A stretch of DNA of 64,000 nucleotides, from the NCBI GenBank assembly GCA_023375675.1, contig JALQBC010000006.1, positions 620,001 through 684,000 on the forward strand, in the 5' to 3' direction. The stretch is from Cytospora piceicola (lineage: Eukaryota > Ascomycota > Sordariomycetes > Diaporthales > Cytosporaceae). Shown here one piece after another: positions 16,107 to 27,392 of this stretch. The first letter of the stretch is position 1, and every line of letters starts with the position of its first letter. Below the pieces are notes generated by a model. It searched no databases. It was given only the letters and a program-made list of their open reading frames with translations, and was not told the origin of the DNA. A program made the translations under genes and the position numbers.

Positions 16107-17490
16107 GTGGGTCGACAAAAATAACGATTCCAACGCGATTTTTCGCGCCAATCTCGTACCCTCTTTTTAACTCTCCCTTTTACAACTATAACCACGATAG
16201 CATCGCCGTAACCTCGTCGCTTTAAATAACACTATTCACCTTATACGAGGACTAAGATTATTATAGAATATTATTTAGGCTAAACTAAGCGAGTCCTTTT
16301 TACGAAATACGACGTTCCCGTAGGCTTTTTATCTAGAATCGTTACTCGCTACGATATCCAGATTAAAGCGTAATCTTCCTCCGGCTGTAGCGCACCTAAA
16401 AAGATTACTAACGATTAACTTAAACAGGTCTTCGATATTATCGAAAGATAACCTTTTATTTACCTTTAAGACCTAATTAGAAAAGCCTGTTTAAAGTGCT
16501 ATAAAAGGACTTTAATTAGACGCCTTAAAGTTAATAGTATTAATTACGTTAAGGTACTTCGACGGCCTTTTATTATAAAAATAGTAGCTGTAAAGCGTTT
16601 TACGTATACTTACCTTTATATCCGAAAGCCCTTTTCCTTTTAGAAACGTGTTATTTAGTTAAATAAATTAACTATCGCTCGAGAAGACGGTAACCGTACG
16701 AAGTATATATAGTATCGTCGCGTAAGTTAATCTATTCTCTCGTGTTAAGCCGATTTCTAATAACTACGATTTTTATATAAGGTAAACGACTATTACCTCG
16801 AAACGTATAACTAAAAGCGAAGTTATTATAATATTCCTAAATATTTTAAAGCGTTTTTTTATTTAATAAACGAACTTCTTTTGTACTTTTAGTAGGAAAT
16901 CCGAACTTTACTTACAGCGGCGTAGATTTAGTACGAATACTTAAGCTTTATACGGAAACTTTAAAAACTATTTATAAGCCTAAGTCTATTTTTTAATAAG
17001 ATAACGCTCTTATTTATATAGTACGGATTATAATAACGTAGCTAAAGTAATTTTACAATAAAAATAGTATAGAATTACTCGATTACTCTTTTTACAGTTT
17101 TAACCTTAATCCGATCGAAAACGTATAGAAGTTACTTAAAGAAGAAATTAATAAAAAGTACCTCAAGCTCGCTACCTTTAGTATAAACTAAAACTCGTAT
17201 ATAAGATTAGTATAAATAACGATTAAAGTATAGGAAGAGATTAAATAAAGTGTACTTCGAAAGCTAGCTTTAAGTATACCGCGACGACTTAAAGCTGTTA
17301 TTAAGGCCGGGGGCTATTATATAAAATATTAAATAGTTATAATTTAAATACGATTAATTCGTATAACTAGAAATCTAATTTACTAGTAAATTATATATGA
17401 TTTAGAAGATCTGTTATATTTGAAAGTAGTTGAGTTAATGCTGTGATTTAGTGTGGTTTAGGTGGAATCGTTATTTTTGTCCATCGACTG
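16107..17490 (+). mobile_element. RIP-degraded Tc1/mariner transposon (copy 1)
   Basis: Terminal inverted repeats share the identical 19-mer gacaaaaataacgattcca (left 16114-16132; mirrored at about 17465-17483) and lie between TA dinucleotides (16105-16106 and 17491-17492), the Tc1/mariner target. The interior is extremely AT-rich with C->T/G->A-type decay. Reading the plus strand through stops gives DNALIYIVRI near 17000 and, in the same frame, NLNPIENV followed by a stop where Trp is expected, then KLLKEE near 17110-17150. These are the second Asp block and the C-terminal SPDLNPIENVW-like block of a DDE transposase. The Trp-to-stop change (tgg to tag) is typical of RIP. The element is dead. 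Confidence 0.88.
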
Positions 17491-17839
17491 TATAGACTAA
17501 TATTCCGTACCTGACACATCAGTTGATATGGGTACAGAATTGCCTGACCCGCAAAAGTTTAGCATATCCCTGTCTAATATCATCCCTTCCAACCAGATGA
17601 CGCCGCCCTCCGATAGCGGGGTCACCTTTTAAAGATGTTTGGGTTTGCTGCTACTGGGGATTATTCGTATGATTCAATCGTCCGAGTTGGATGATTCACA
17701 CGACTAACTCTTCACACACACCACATACAAGTTGTTTATCAGCCATTCCAAGAATCAATTGGCCTTTTAGGAGTACCGAGTCCCTGATTTCTCCTTCAAA
17801 TACTAGATCCGAGGTGAAAACACAGCAACTACGTTCATC
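17491..17839. promoter_or_regulatory. Upstream region of aspartate-semialdehyde dehydrogenase gene
   Basis: About 350 bp of normal GC between the transposon terminus and the start codon. It probably carries the whole promoter and leader of the gene. No specific operator was recognised. Confidence 0.45.
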
Positions 17840-19198
17840 ATGGCCACCAAGTACCCGGAGAAGAAGTGCGGTCCGTTTAACCTCGAGCTTGTGACTCAAC
17901 CCTGAACCTCAATCTCAACTCTTCGCATGTCCGACTTACCTTAGACTTACACGCGTTGTGCAACAGGTGTTCTCGGCGCAACCGGCTCGGTAGGCCAGCG
18001 CTTCATCCTCCTGCTCCAAGACCACCCCTTCCTCAAGCTCGTCGCTGTCGGCGCCTCCCCGCAGTCCGCAGGCAAGAAGTACCGCGATGCCGTCAGGTGG
18101 AAGCAGTCCAAGCCCATGGGCGCTGTAGGCGACCTGATCGTCAAGGAGTGCAAGTCAAGCGAGTTCACGGAATGTGACATTGTCTTCAGCGGCCTGGACT
18201 CAGACATAGCAGGCCATGTTGGTACGCTTCCCCCAGCTTCCATTTGTATTCTGCCGCCACCCCTCCCCACTTGACGGGTGGTTTACTGACCCGTGATGGA
18301 TGGTCAACAGAGATGGACTTCCTCAAGGCCAACCACGCCGTCTTCTCCAACGCGAAGAACTACCGCCGCGACCCGATTGTGCCCCTCGTTGTCCCGACCG
18401 TCAACCTCAACCACCTCGACCTCATCCCCCACCAGCGCAAGCACCACAACCTCGAGAAGGGCTTCCTCGTGTGTAACAGCAATTGCGCCGTCATTGGCCT
18501 CGTCATCCCCTTCGCTGCCATGCAGGCCAAGTTCGGCCCCATCGAGTCCGTCTCCGTCGTCACCATGCAGGCCGTCAGCGGCGCGGGTTACCCGGGCGTG
18601 AGCTCCATGGACGTCATAGACAACGTGGTGCCGTTCATCTCGGGCGAGGAGGACAAGCTCGAGACGGAGGCGCAGAAGATCCTGGGCGGCCTCAACGCCG
18701 ACGCCACAGGTTTCGAGGAGCTGAAGAGCCTGAAGGTGTCTGCCACATGCAACAGGGTGCCGGTCCTGGATGGCCACACGGCGTGTGTGTCCCTGCGGTT
18801 CGCAAAGAGGCCGGCACCGAGCGCGGAGGAGGTCCGTGAGGCCCTGAGCAGCTACGTTAGCGACGTCGAGAAGCTGGGCTGCCCTTCGGCGCCCAAGCCT
18901 AGCATCAAGGTGTTTGGCGACGACCAGCCAGACCGTCCCCAGCCCAGACTGGACCGGGAGCTGTCCAAGGGTTACACTGTCAGCGTGGGCCGGGTGAGGG
19001 AGGATGAGAGCGGCATCTTCGATCTGAAGTTCACGGCGCTGAGCCATAATAGTAAGTCACATGCATGTCCATTGACGCATGCTCCCTAGTTCTTCAACAA
19101 AAGAAACTCAAAGCTGACTTATTATGGCAGCTGTTATTGGGGCTGCTGGGTCCTCGATATTGAATGCCGAGGCTGCTGTACTCAAGGGTCTGATCTAG
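17840..19198 (+). CDS. hom2: Aspartate-semialdehyde dehydrogenase
   Basis: Four exons: 17840-17870, 17967-18221, 18311-19051 and 19131-19198, giving 364 residues (family length ~360). Intron 1 splits the codon before [11 protein letters not shown], the NADP-binding glycine loop. Its donor, GTCCGT, is weaker than the others. The active-site motif [10 protein letters not shown] places the catalytic Cys at about residue 154. [13 protein letters not shown] and the C-terminal [11 protein letters not shown] are also family blocks. The enzyme reduces aspartyl-4-phosphate to aspartate semialdehyde with NADPH, the second step of the aspartate pathway to threonine, methionine and isoleucine, in the cytosol. 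The arrangement of every join is fixed by frame and homology, so the call is firm. Confidence 0.96.
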
Positions 19199-20590
19199 GT
19201 GCAAGGGTTACACAGGTGCTTTATGGTGGGGCCTGGATAGACAAAACGGAAACAAAAAAAGAGATGACCTATCTACATTGGTATATTACAGCAAGTTGAA
19301 CCAAGTGAAGCAGGTTTATGCGAAGTGCTCATCAAACGAGCCAGAAGTGCATAAGCAGGGTCAACTGCATGGACTGTTTCACAGCACAAATCATTCGGTG
19401 CAGGTAAGACAGTGTTCCGTGCAATGCCTGCCTCCTGCCGTTATGTTCATATATAATAAGGATCTGCCAGACTGCCAAAGTTTAGAGTATGCTAATAATT
19501 CCCCGAGTGGCGGAGTTAGATTGAAAGGCTTACCCAGGCAGCCCAGGTAGGGCCTTACATGAGCTGTGAACACCTATAGGCAGTTTTGAGTCTTGTCATG
19601 TTATGTCATGAATATACTTGGCAATAATCCAAGGTCGACCTAGATTTATACAGTGCTAGTGTGCATTGATACCCAGTAAAGCCACAATAATATCAATGCT
19701 GCAGGCGGAAGTGCCGTGCCGGAACGTCACTCTGGAAACATCGAAGCGGTGGCGCTGGTGGGGCGTCGTTAACCCTTGTTCACAGCGCGTGGGCAGCGTG
19801 GTCGGCAGGTCGGCTATGTAACTCTAACGGTGCACGGCCGTTGGGGGACACGGGAAAAGAAAGTCTCCACCCTGGCACCTGGGGAATTCCAGACCAGTCA
19901 TCATTGCAGCAGTGTAGTGCAGTCAACATGGAAATGACCTTCCAAGGCTGCTGAGCCACAATTCGGACACGCTTGCATATCGCCATCAACCTCTTCCAGA
20001 TAAACCATCTTGAAGCTCTTTGCGCCATATCCCACATCTGATATTGTGTGCTTCAACCTCCAGAACAGCCTCGGGATGTTCAATTGACCGACGCGCGGGT
20101 CTCATCTAAACCACAACCTCCCCACCCCCCTTCGACCGTGCTACATTGGGTACCGGACGCGACCCTCAGGCGAAGCACCGACACGCAGCTCTTTCGACAG
20201 AGCGCATGTTCTACTTGGGTTCCAACACTTGGATTACCTATTACTGAAATTGTCCTGTCTTGACAACGAGCCTCGGGCAAGATATCAAGGGAGTGAGCGT
20301 CATTGCTCTACCACAGTATACTCAAGTACTCAAGTGCACCGTTCCTGTTGCTACCCCCCTACAGGGCGCACGGTCAAGAAGCCCCCGCAGACCCAATCTG
20401 GATCTAGGGTGTCTCAGTTATCTTGGGTCTCACCTCGTACGCTACTTGCAGCTGCTTGATCCGAATCAAGTTCCAGCGGACCTCATTAGAGGCTGGGACT
20501 TGACCTTACCTTAACCATCTTCAAGAGCGATCACGGCAGCTGAAGTTAGAGCCGACTGCTGCCATATTACAACCCCCTTGACCCGCCATC
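19199..20590. other. Intergenic region, no supported gene
   Basis: About 1.4 kb with the 3' UTR of hom2 and the promoter/leader of the RhoGAP gene. ORFs of 60-90 codons show no family resemblance. Confidence 0.5.
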
Positions 20591-23164
20591 ATGGCCGACG
20601 CCAATGCATCCACCGACTACCTCCCCCAAAACACCCGCGACCGAGCCGATAGCACAATGTCAATGGGCGCAGGAATCACGCTCACCGATAATGACGCCGC
20701 GTACCCCAACGGCGCCGGCTCACTTGCCAGCCCAACAGGCCCTCCAGGATCGACTCCAGGACCCCCACCTACCGCACAGTCAGGAGACGAGAAACAGGTG
20801 CAGGATGTGCTCAGCTCGGAGATCGGCGTGGCTACAATGCTCAACAGACTGAAGCAGAGTATCGCATCGGCGAAAGAGTTCGGCAACTTCCTCAAGAAGA
20901 GAGCCGCCATCGAGGAGGACAACGCGAGCGGCTTGAGGAGGCTAGCCAAGAACACTTCAGATAATATGCGCCGGTCCGACCACCTAGGAGGAAGCTTTGC
21001 GAGAGCCTTCGAGGGCATGATGGGCACGCACGATAGGATCGCGGAGAATGGTATGCAATATGCCATGTCACTGATACAGATGGCCGAGGACCTTAATGAG
21101 CTTGCCTCCATCGCGGAGAAGCAGAGGAAGAGCTGGAAACAAAACGGGCTGGCGGCAGAACAGCGGGTGGCCGATGTGGATGCGCAGATGCGGAAATCAC
21201 AGTCAAAATACTACTCGCTGGCGGAAGAGTACGATAGGGTCAGAACAGGGGATGGCTCAAAAGGGCCCAAAATGTTTGGCTTCAAGGGCCCCAAGTCTGC
21301 TGCACAACACGAAGAGGAGCTGCTGCGGAAAGTCCAGGCCGCCGACCAAGATTATCAGAGCAAAGTCCAGACACTGCAGCAGGAGCGGAACCAGTTGATA
21401 TTGACAACAAGGCCGGAGGCTATCAGATCTTTACAAGACATCGTGAGGGAGTGTGACTCTGGCCTGGTTCTGCAAATGCAGAAGTTCGGTAAGCAGTCAA
21501 ATGCCAAGGTGTGGTTATATGTGGAACAATACTAATGAGATTCCCAGCGTCCTTCAACGAGAAACTACTGCTAAGTAACGGCTTGAGTGTCAGCCCCATG
21601 AAGAATGGAAAAGCAGCAAGTCCGGTTTCCATGAGCCTGCGAGAAATCGTCAACCATGTCGACACTCAGAAGGACCTGAGCGATTACTTGTGCGCGAACC
21701 ACAACAGGGTACCTCCGAACAAAGGGGAACCCAAGTATGAGCGCCATCCTGTAGGTTGCTCGTCTTTAGGCCCACTATGACCCATAGTGAGACTGACAGC
21801 ATATAGGTATTAGGAGGATCATCCAGCGGTCCGACGTCGTCAAGCGGTCCCCCTCCACAGACCCAGCCGGTACGAGCACAGCCTCCGAGTCAAAGTTTCG
21901 GACAACCTGCTGGGCACGCCCGCCAAGACTCCTCTTCCCAGCCAACCTCATCCCCTATCCAACCACCCCAGAGTCAGCAGCAGCAACCACCCTCTAGCCA
22001 AGATTCAGACTGGCCAGGGGCTCGGATGTCTATGATGCCAGCACCTTACAGGCCCGTATCTTCGAACCAGCAGCACGAGCGCAGCTTTAGTTCAGCTAGC
22101 ATGCTGAACAATTCTGGCCCGACCGCTACTCAGCAGTACAACAGCAACCGCAATTCCCTAAGTCCGGGCCTGCTTCTCCAGGGCGGCCTGAATTCCAGGC
22201 ACAACGGCAACACGGGCCCGATAGCGTCGCAAGGCCCACCGCAGCTGGGGGCCTTGTCATTCCAGGAACCCATTCAGCCTTTGCAACCGGCTCCTTTCCC
22301 CATGGACGCTCCCGCTCCAGCCCCGCAGCAACAATACCCACCGCCACAGGCGCCACAGGTGCCGATGGGGCCGATCCAAGGGCTGGGCCAAGGGCAGGTC
22401 CCGGATCCGACTAGGACAGTTGGCTCGAGGCCTGTTTTCGGTATATCACTTGCAAGGCTGTACGAGAGAGATGGGCTGGCAGTGCCGATGGTTGTGTATC
22501 AGTGTATACAGGCTGTCGATCTGTTTGGCCTAGCTGTGGAGGGAATATATCGGCTGTCCGGGTCGTTGCCATCTGTCAACAAGTTGAAGAGCATGTTTGA
22601 CACTGGTAGGTTCCAACAGGCTGCTTTTTTAGTCAACAGCATAATTCGCTAACGCACCATACAGATACGGAATCGCCACAGCTTGACTTCAGGAATCCTG
22701 AGAACTTCTTTCATGATGTGAACAGTGTAGCCGGTCTCCTGAAGCAGTTCTTCCGGGATCTACCTGACCCACTTCTGACCAAGGAGCACTATACGGCGTT
22801 TATTGAGGCAGCTAGTGAGTACAATCCAAGTTGCTCTTCCAACCCCGTTTGCTGGCCTCTCTCCTGACCATGCCATCCCCCACTAGAACACGAAGACGAC
22901 ACGGTTCGTCGAGACTCGCTTCACGCCATTATCAACTCTCTCCCAGACCCCAACTACGCAACGCTTCGTGCCGTCTCGCTCCACCTCTTCCGGGTCATGG
23001 ACAACTCTGCCGCCAACAGGATGACCAGCCAGAACCTGGCCATCGTGTTCGGCCCCACGCTTATGGGAGGTAGCACCCACGGCAACATTAGCGATGCGGG
23101 ATTCCAGTGCAAGGTGGTCGATACGATCTTGCAAAACACGTATCAGATCTTCGACGATGACTGA
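20591..23164 (+). CDS. F-BAR and RhoGAP domain protein (Rgd1/Rga8-like)
   Basis: Five exons: 20591-21488, 21548-21750, 21807-22605, 22665-22814 and 22887-23164, giving 775 residues. All introns are 56-72 bp with GTAAG/GTAGG/GTGAG donors and TAG/CAG acceptors. The N-terminal F-BAR (FCH plus coiled coil) spans about residues 75-330 ([16 protein letters not shown] onwards). A Gln/Pro/Ser-rich linker covers about 370-570. RhoGAP follows at about 575-770 with the arginine-finger motif [10 protein letters not shown] near residue 614 and the C-terminal [11 protein letters not shown]. It stimulates GTP hydrolysis by Rho/Cdc42-type GTPases at curved plasma membrane and acts in polarity, cell-wall stress or septation, by analogy to yeast Rgd1 and fission-yeast Rga8. 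The exact GTPase is inference. Confidence 0.95.
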
Positions 23165-23989
23165 GTCTGAAGGACTGTGGGCCCCGGGGTGAAGATGGGG
23201 GGTAAATGTCTGGCCTGATGCATTTACTGTCTACCAGAGTCTTCACCAGGGAGACACTAGGCTGGTGGTTGTTGAGAGTTTGTGATTGCATGAGGAATGC
23301 AAAGCATGACGGATGAGGAGACCGGGCATGTGAAAAGGGGATGTCAAGATAGTGTGTTGAGTTTGTGGATCTTGGCTTTTGGTTTCGATTGTGGCGGATG
23401 GATGTAATAATACTATTACCTACCCAAGTAAGTATGTATCACCATTGTTTCTGTTCCTCTTATAAGAGGCAGGACAATAATGGGATAGAAAATTGCAGCC
23501 CACAAAATGGTACTACTACCTAATTATAAGCATATGAGTAGAGTTGAGTTGCTGTTAACCCTACTTGGGTATATATGAATACTTATGTTCTATATAGAAT
23601 ATTAGTCGACTGACTACTGGGTTCCGGGTTCTTGGTTCTGGGCTTAGAGCCGAAATCGGGACCCACCGACATAGAGTGAAGGTACTAGCGCATCACATGG
23701 AATTGCCCGGAATGCCCTGACCCTCCGGAATGATCTACGCCGCAGCGACTGACGGCGGCTGACCCTTTGACCCTTGGACGCTCTGACCGTTGAAACCTAA
23801 CAACATCCTCCAACCAGTGAAGAGCAATTGCGGCTCTCCAACTTTATTCACCTCCCTGTCCTCGTAACTCTGTTAGCCTTGTCATTTTAACATGTAGTCA
23901 GTCTAGCTGATCGCCCTCAATTTCAAAAGCCTCCATCCTCCTGCTTCTTCTTCACAGGACAGTGTACAAGTGTCGTTACGTTATCCGTG
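23165..23989. other. Intergenic region
   Basis: Holds the 3' UTR of the RhoGAP gene, an AT-richer patch (about 23400-23620) and the promoter/leader of the EAF gene. No gene is seen. Confidence 0.5.
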
Positions 23990-25166
23990 ATGGCCGCATC
24001 ATCAGCAGTTCCAGGGGTCGTCGATTCCACCAAACCGAAGAGTTACCCCGTCATTCTCAGCGATGCCCTGCTTGGAAAGACCCCAAGGGAGGCTATTACC
24101 GCCATCAGATGTGAGCTTGGGCCCAACCTCGCCTCAGACCTCAGGCTGTGGACATTCATGCTTGAGATGCTAATCCCGCGTGTGTGACACCATCGTAGAT
24201 AATCACAGGCCTGCGCTATCATCAGATATCGCCCCGAACAGCGCCGAGATCAAGCCATCCTCCTCCAGCGACACCTCCTTCGACCTATCCTTCTACGAGA
24301 ATGGCGGCAAGTACGCATTCAACGGAACCCGGTCGACCAAGGAGAACCAGTATGTCCTGCTCTTCGACCCGGAGCGGAAGGCCTTTGTCCTACACCGCAT
24401 GGATTCCACGTTCAACATGAACGTAACACGAACACCCACCAATAACGATGCCGACGACCTGCGCGAGAAATACCCCCATATCGACAGCGCCACCAAGGCA
24501 TCGACGGCCGAAAAGAAAGGGACGAAGGCGCCAACAGCAGGCAAGGCGAAAGAGAACAACAAGAAGAGCGCCGCGGCGAACAACAGCAGCAGCAAGAAGA
24601 AGGACGCCTCAGCGGCACCCAAGAAAGCACAGCAGCCCCAGCCCGCGGAATCCCAGCCCAAACCATCCTCCCAGGCGGAGAAGGACAAGAAGCAGAAGCA
24701 GCGCAACCGGTCGCCCGTCGAGTCCGAGGACGAGGAGGACGACGACGACGGCGGCGGCCTGCTCGTCGAGTACCCGGACCCGGCGCCCAGCGGGCCGCTG
24801 CGGCAGGACTTCAGCCCGGCGTTCCCGACGACGATCCGGCGGTTCTCGGAGTTTGTCAACAACGAGAAGTCCGAGTCGGACGAGGACGCCGACGCCGAGT
24901 ACGACGAGGACGACGTGCCGGGCGAGGACGACGACGTGTCGGGCACGGGCGGCGGCGGCGGCGGCGGGTTCAAGCTGCCCAACCCGGTGGGCGGGCCCGG
25001 CGGCGGCGGCGGCGATGGCGGCGGGGACGGTGACACTGGCGGCAACGCCAACGAGGTGGCCGCCGAGGAGGACGACGACGACGGCTTCGGGGAGCTCGAG
25101 AAGGAGCTGGAGAAGGAGCTCGGCATGGATGTCGATTCTGAGAGCTCGGTCAGCGAGGAGGACTAA
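23990..25166 (+). CDS. EAF-type RNA polymerase II elongation factor
   Basis: Two exons (23990-24110 and 24199-25166) give 362 residues. The intron (donor GTGAGC, acceptor TAG) splits the Tyr codon of the conserved AIRYNHRP block. Residues ~18-130 form the EAF domain: SYPVILSDALLGK, YNHRP, the Lys-Pro-Ser stretch, GTRSTKENQYVLLFDP, then VLHRMDSTFNMN. ELL-associated factors stimulate Pol II elongation in metazoa and fission yeast. The remaining ~230 residues are disordered: a Lys/Ala/Ser-rich segment with a basic KKQKQRNRSP, then Asp/Glu-rich and Gly-rich runs ending in SSVSEED. This acidic tail resembles the transactivation tails of animal EAF proteins. It acts in the nucleus. The in-frame GTG at 23987 is not used. 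Confidence 0.92.
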
Positions 25167-25939
25167 CTGGTGTTCTTGGTGTATTGCGCATGGGAAAGCA
25201 CACGGGCTCTCTCTTTTTCTCTCTTTCTTTTTTATTGGATGGGTTTCGTGTACGGCGTTTGGAAACAGCAACATGGCGTTTCGACACAGATCTGGGTATG
25301 AACTATTTTGATGATGAAGATCTTCTGTTGTTTTTTAGTGGTGATAAAGTTCACGGCGGCATGACAGTCTGGACCTTACGACATGATTGAATGGCTTCGT
25401 CCTTGCTCTTGTGTCGAGGCAAATCATCACCTTGTCTTGGTACAGGTTGTTGCTCTGAGTACCTGGAGATCTGGAAAATGGGGATAGCTTCGCAAAACAG
25501 ACACTCTTACGGCACTAATGTGCCGTCCCCACGTCAGTGGTGAGGCATCGTCCTGCTGTTACCTAGTCCCACCTGCTTGTTGACTGGCTGTTACCTCAGG
25601 CAAGGTAGACAGCATACTGTTCGGTCGACCGTTCGAGTCCCCAGGTGAGGCAACGATGGAACGGAGGAGAGGGCCGCTAATTACGACTGGAAAGCTCTCT
25701 TCTAGTGCGTTGCCACAGGTTGCGAGGGATAGATCGAGGCCCCAAGTTATATAGGCCTACAGGTGTCGAGCTCCTCTGCCATAGGTGCCTTCATTGAACA
25801 AGCCTAGGCGCTTGCCCCTCCGATCTTTGAAGAGACCTTCCTCCTTCCATCAACCTGAAAACACCACACAAACCCAACGACACAACATTCACAACATACC
25901 AAAACAACAAACAAACCTGTTACTAAGTCTTCTGCAACC
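25167..25939. other. Intergenic region with TATA box
   Basis: Holds the EAF 3' UTR and the promoter of the secreted-protein gene. TTATATAG at 25746-25753 lies about 190 bp before its ATG and is a plausible TATA element. Before the ATG is an A/C-rich leader typical of highly expressed fungal genes (about 25855-25915). Confidence 0.5.
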
Positions 25940-26504
25940 ATGAAGCTCAGCACCATTCTCTCCCTGGCGGCCGTCGCGACCACCGCCGTCGCCGGCTACA
26001 GCATGAACGTCAACACCACCAAGGTCATCCAGGGCCTGCCCCTCAACTACACCCTGACCCCCAACGCGGTCGAGCTCCTCCAGTCCAAGGGCATCTGGGC
26101 CCCCGACCCCGCCGCCTTTGCCGCCGGCCACCCCAACGTCGACAGCGTCAACATCACCGCCGAGGTCGAGAAGTTCAAGGAGTCGGGCCTCGACGCCAAC
26201 GAGATCGTGACCGTTACCATCGACAACGCTGCCGCCGTCAGGGGTGCCGTCGCTGTCGCCGTGGGCTCCGACGAGAATGAGTATGAAGGTTGGCCGGATT
26301 GTCAGCACTGCAACAGCTGCCAGACTGGCTGCCTCATCTTGGTCATTTTCCTTCCTCTCTGGGGCGCGTGAGTTTGAATCCCCTCCCTTGGCTCTTTTGT
26401 TTTCTCTCTGTTCTGGTTTGCTGACTCCGTTTGTCTTTTCCTCTGACAGCTGCATGGCTGGCTGCATGAAGTCGGATTACTGCGTTGGTTGTCCCCTGGC
26501 CTAA
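25940..26504 (+). CDS. Small secreted cysteine-rich protein
   Basis: Two exons (25940-26367 and 26450-26504) give 160 residues. The intron has donor GTGAGT and acceptor GACAG and splits an Ala codon. Residues 1-19 form a clear signal peptide (MKLSTILSLAAVATTAVAG). A Val/Asn/Thr-rich middle region carries two potential N-glycosylation sites (NYTL, NITA). The C-terminal ~45 residues hold nine cysteines in doublet spacing (CQHCNSCQTGC, then CMAGCM and DYCVGCPLA) around a short hydrophobic stretch. I recognise no family. The gene lies 0.9 kb from a RIP-mutated transposon and 2.8 kb from a secreted pectin methylesterase, a setting common for plant-interaction proteins. Effector function is speculation. 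Confidence 0.85.
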
Positions 26505-27392
26505 GGTGGCTGGCTTTTGGTCAGTCGGCATGTCTCTGGTTGTCTGGTGGACCTGTGTGCTGAGTCGGTTCTACGAATGGATTCCAGGCTGGAACGACAT
26601 GGCATGTCTTGGTGGGTCAGTCACTCGGGATATTTGGACGACTTGGCATGGAGTTGACGATGATGAAGGGTTCTGGGACGAGGGGTCAACACAGGCTTGA
26701 TGGCGACTTTGAGTAACTGTTGTCCGCTGTCATGAGAAGATGGCGTACCTTTGATGAAGCTATGATCCATGGATGGTAGTAATTCACAACATAGGGCTTA
26801 AACGCCTGCATCTTCTCACTGCGATGATACCTGTGTCAACTGGTGAATTTGCCATCCTTGGTCTCCCTGTGTTCCTAGTTTGACTGGTGAGATTCCCATT
26901 CAATATATATTTGACAAGTGACCCTGCATGACAAATGATTAATTAGAGGCACGAATTGTAACCTTACCACCCCTCAAGGCGTCCTTGGGTCTTTTGTTTT
27001 CCACGATTTCAACACATCTTGGGACAGAAAAACAATGTGTGCTATGTACTTCGTACTCAGGATATAAGAAGCATATTGGGTTGAGATTCCATGGATCCCT
27101 AGCAGGGAGACATGCGACGTGTACTGACGGTGTATGGGGTACAGTAGTGCCCTGCGAGATGACCAGAGGTAGAATTGTTCCGTCAATAGCAATGATCCAC
27201 CGGCTCTATTTCACGGAGAAAAGACATTAGCAGCCGCATTCTAGAGACCGAATAAGCAATGGTGATCCTCGACTTAGTTTTGAAGGGGGAAGAAAAGGCC
27301 CAGTCTGGAGTGTGGGGAAATGACCCGCTGCAAAACGCCATCAATGATAGGCAACCGGTGGGCAACCACAGCACATGTATACTACTGTAGTA
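26505..27392. other. Intergenic region
   Basis: Holds the 3' UTR of the secreted-protein gene and about 0.7 kb of moderate-GC DNA up to the left inverted repeat of the second Tc1/mariner relic. No supported gene. Confidence 0.5.

Noticed and set aside
18304..19047. 247-codon minus-strand ORF over hom2
   Set aside because: Antisense shadow of the dehydrogenase exon with no domain.
25605..25672. tRNA-like B-box (gttcgagtcc) with a partly complementary 5' segment
   Set aside because: The distance from the putative 5' end is about eleven bases too short and the T-stem does not pair, so no tRNA is called.
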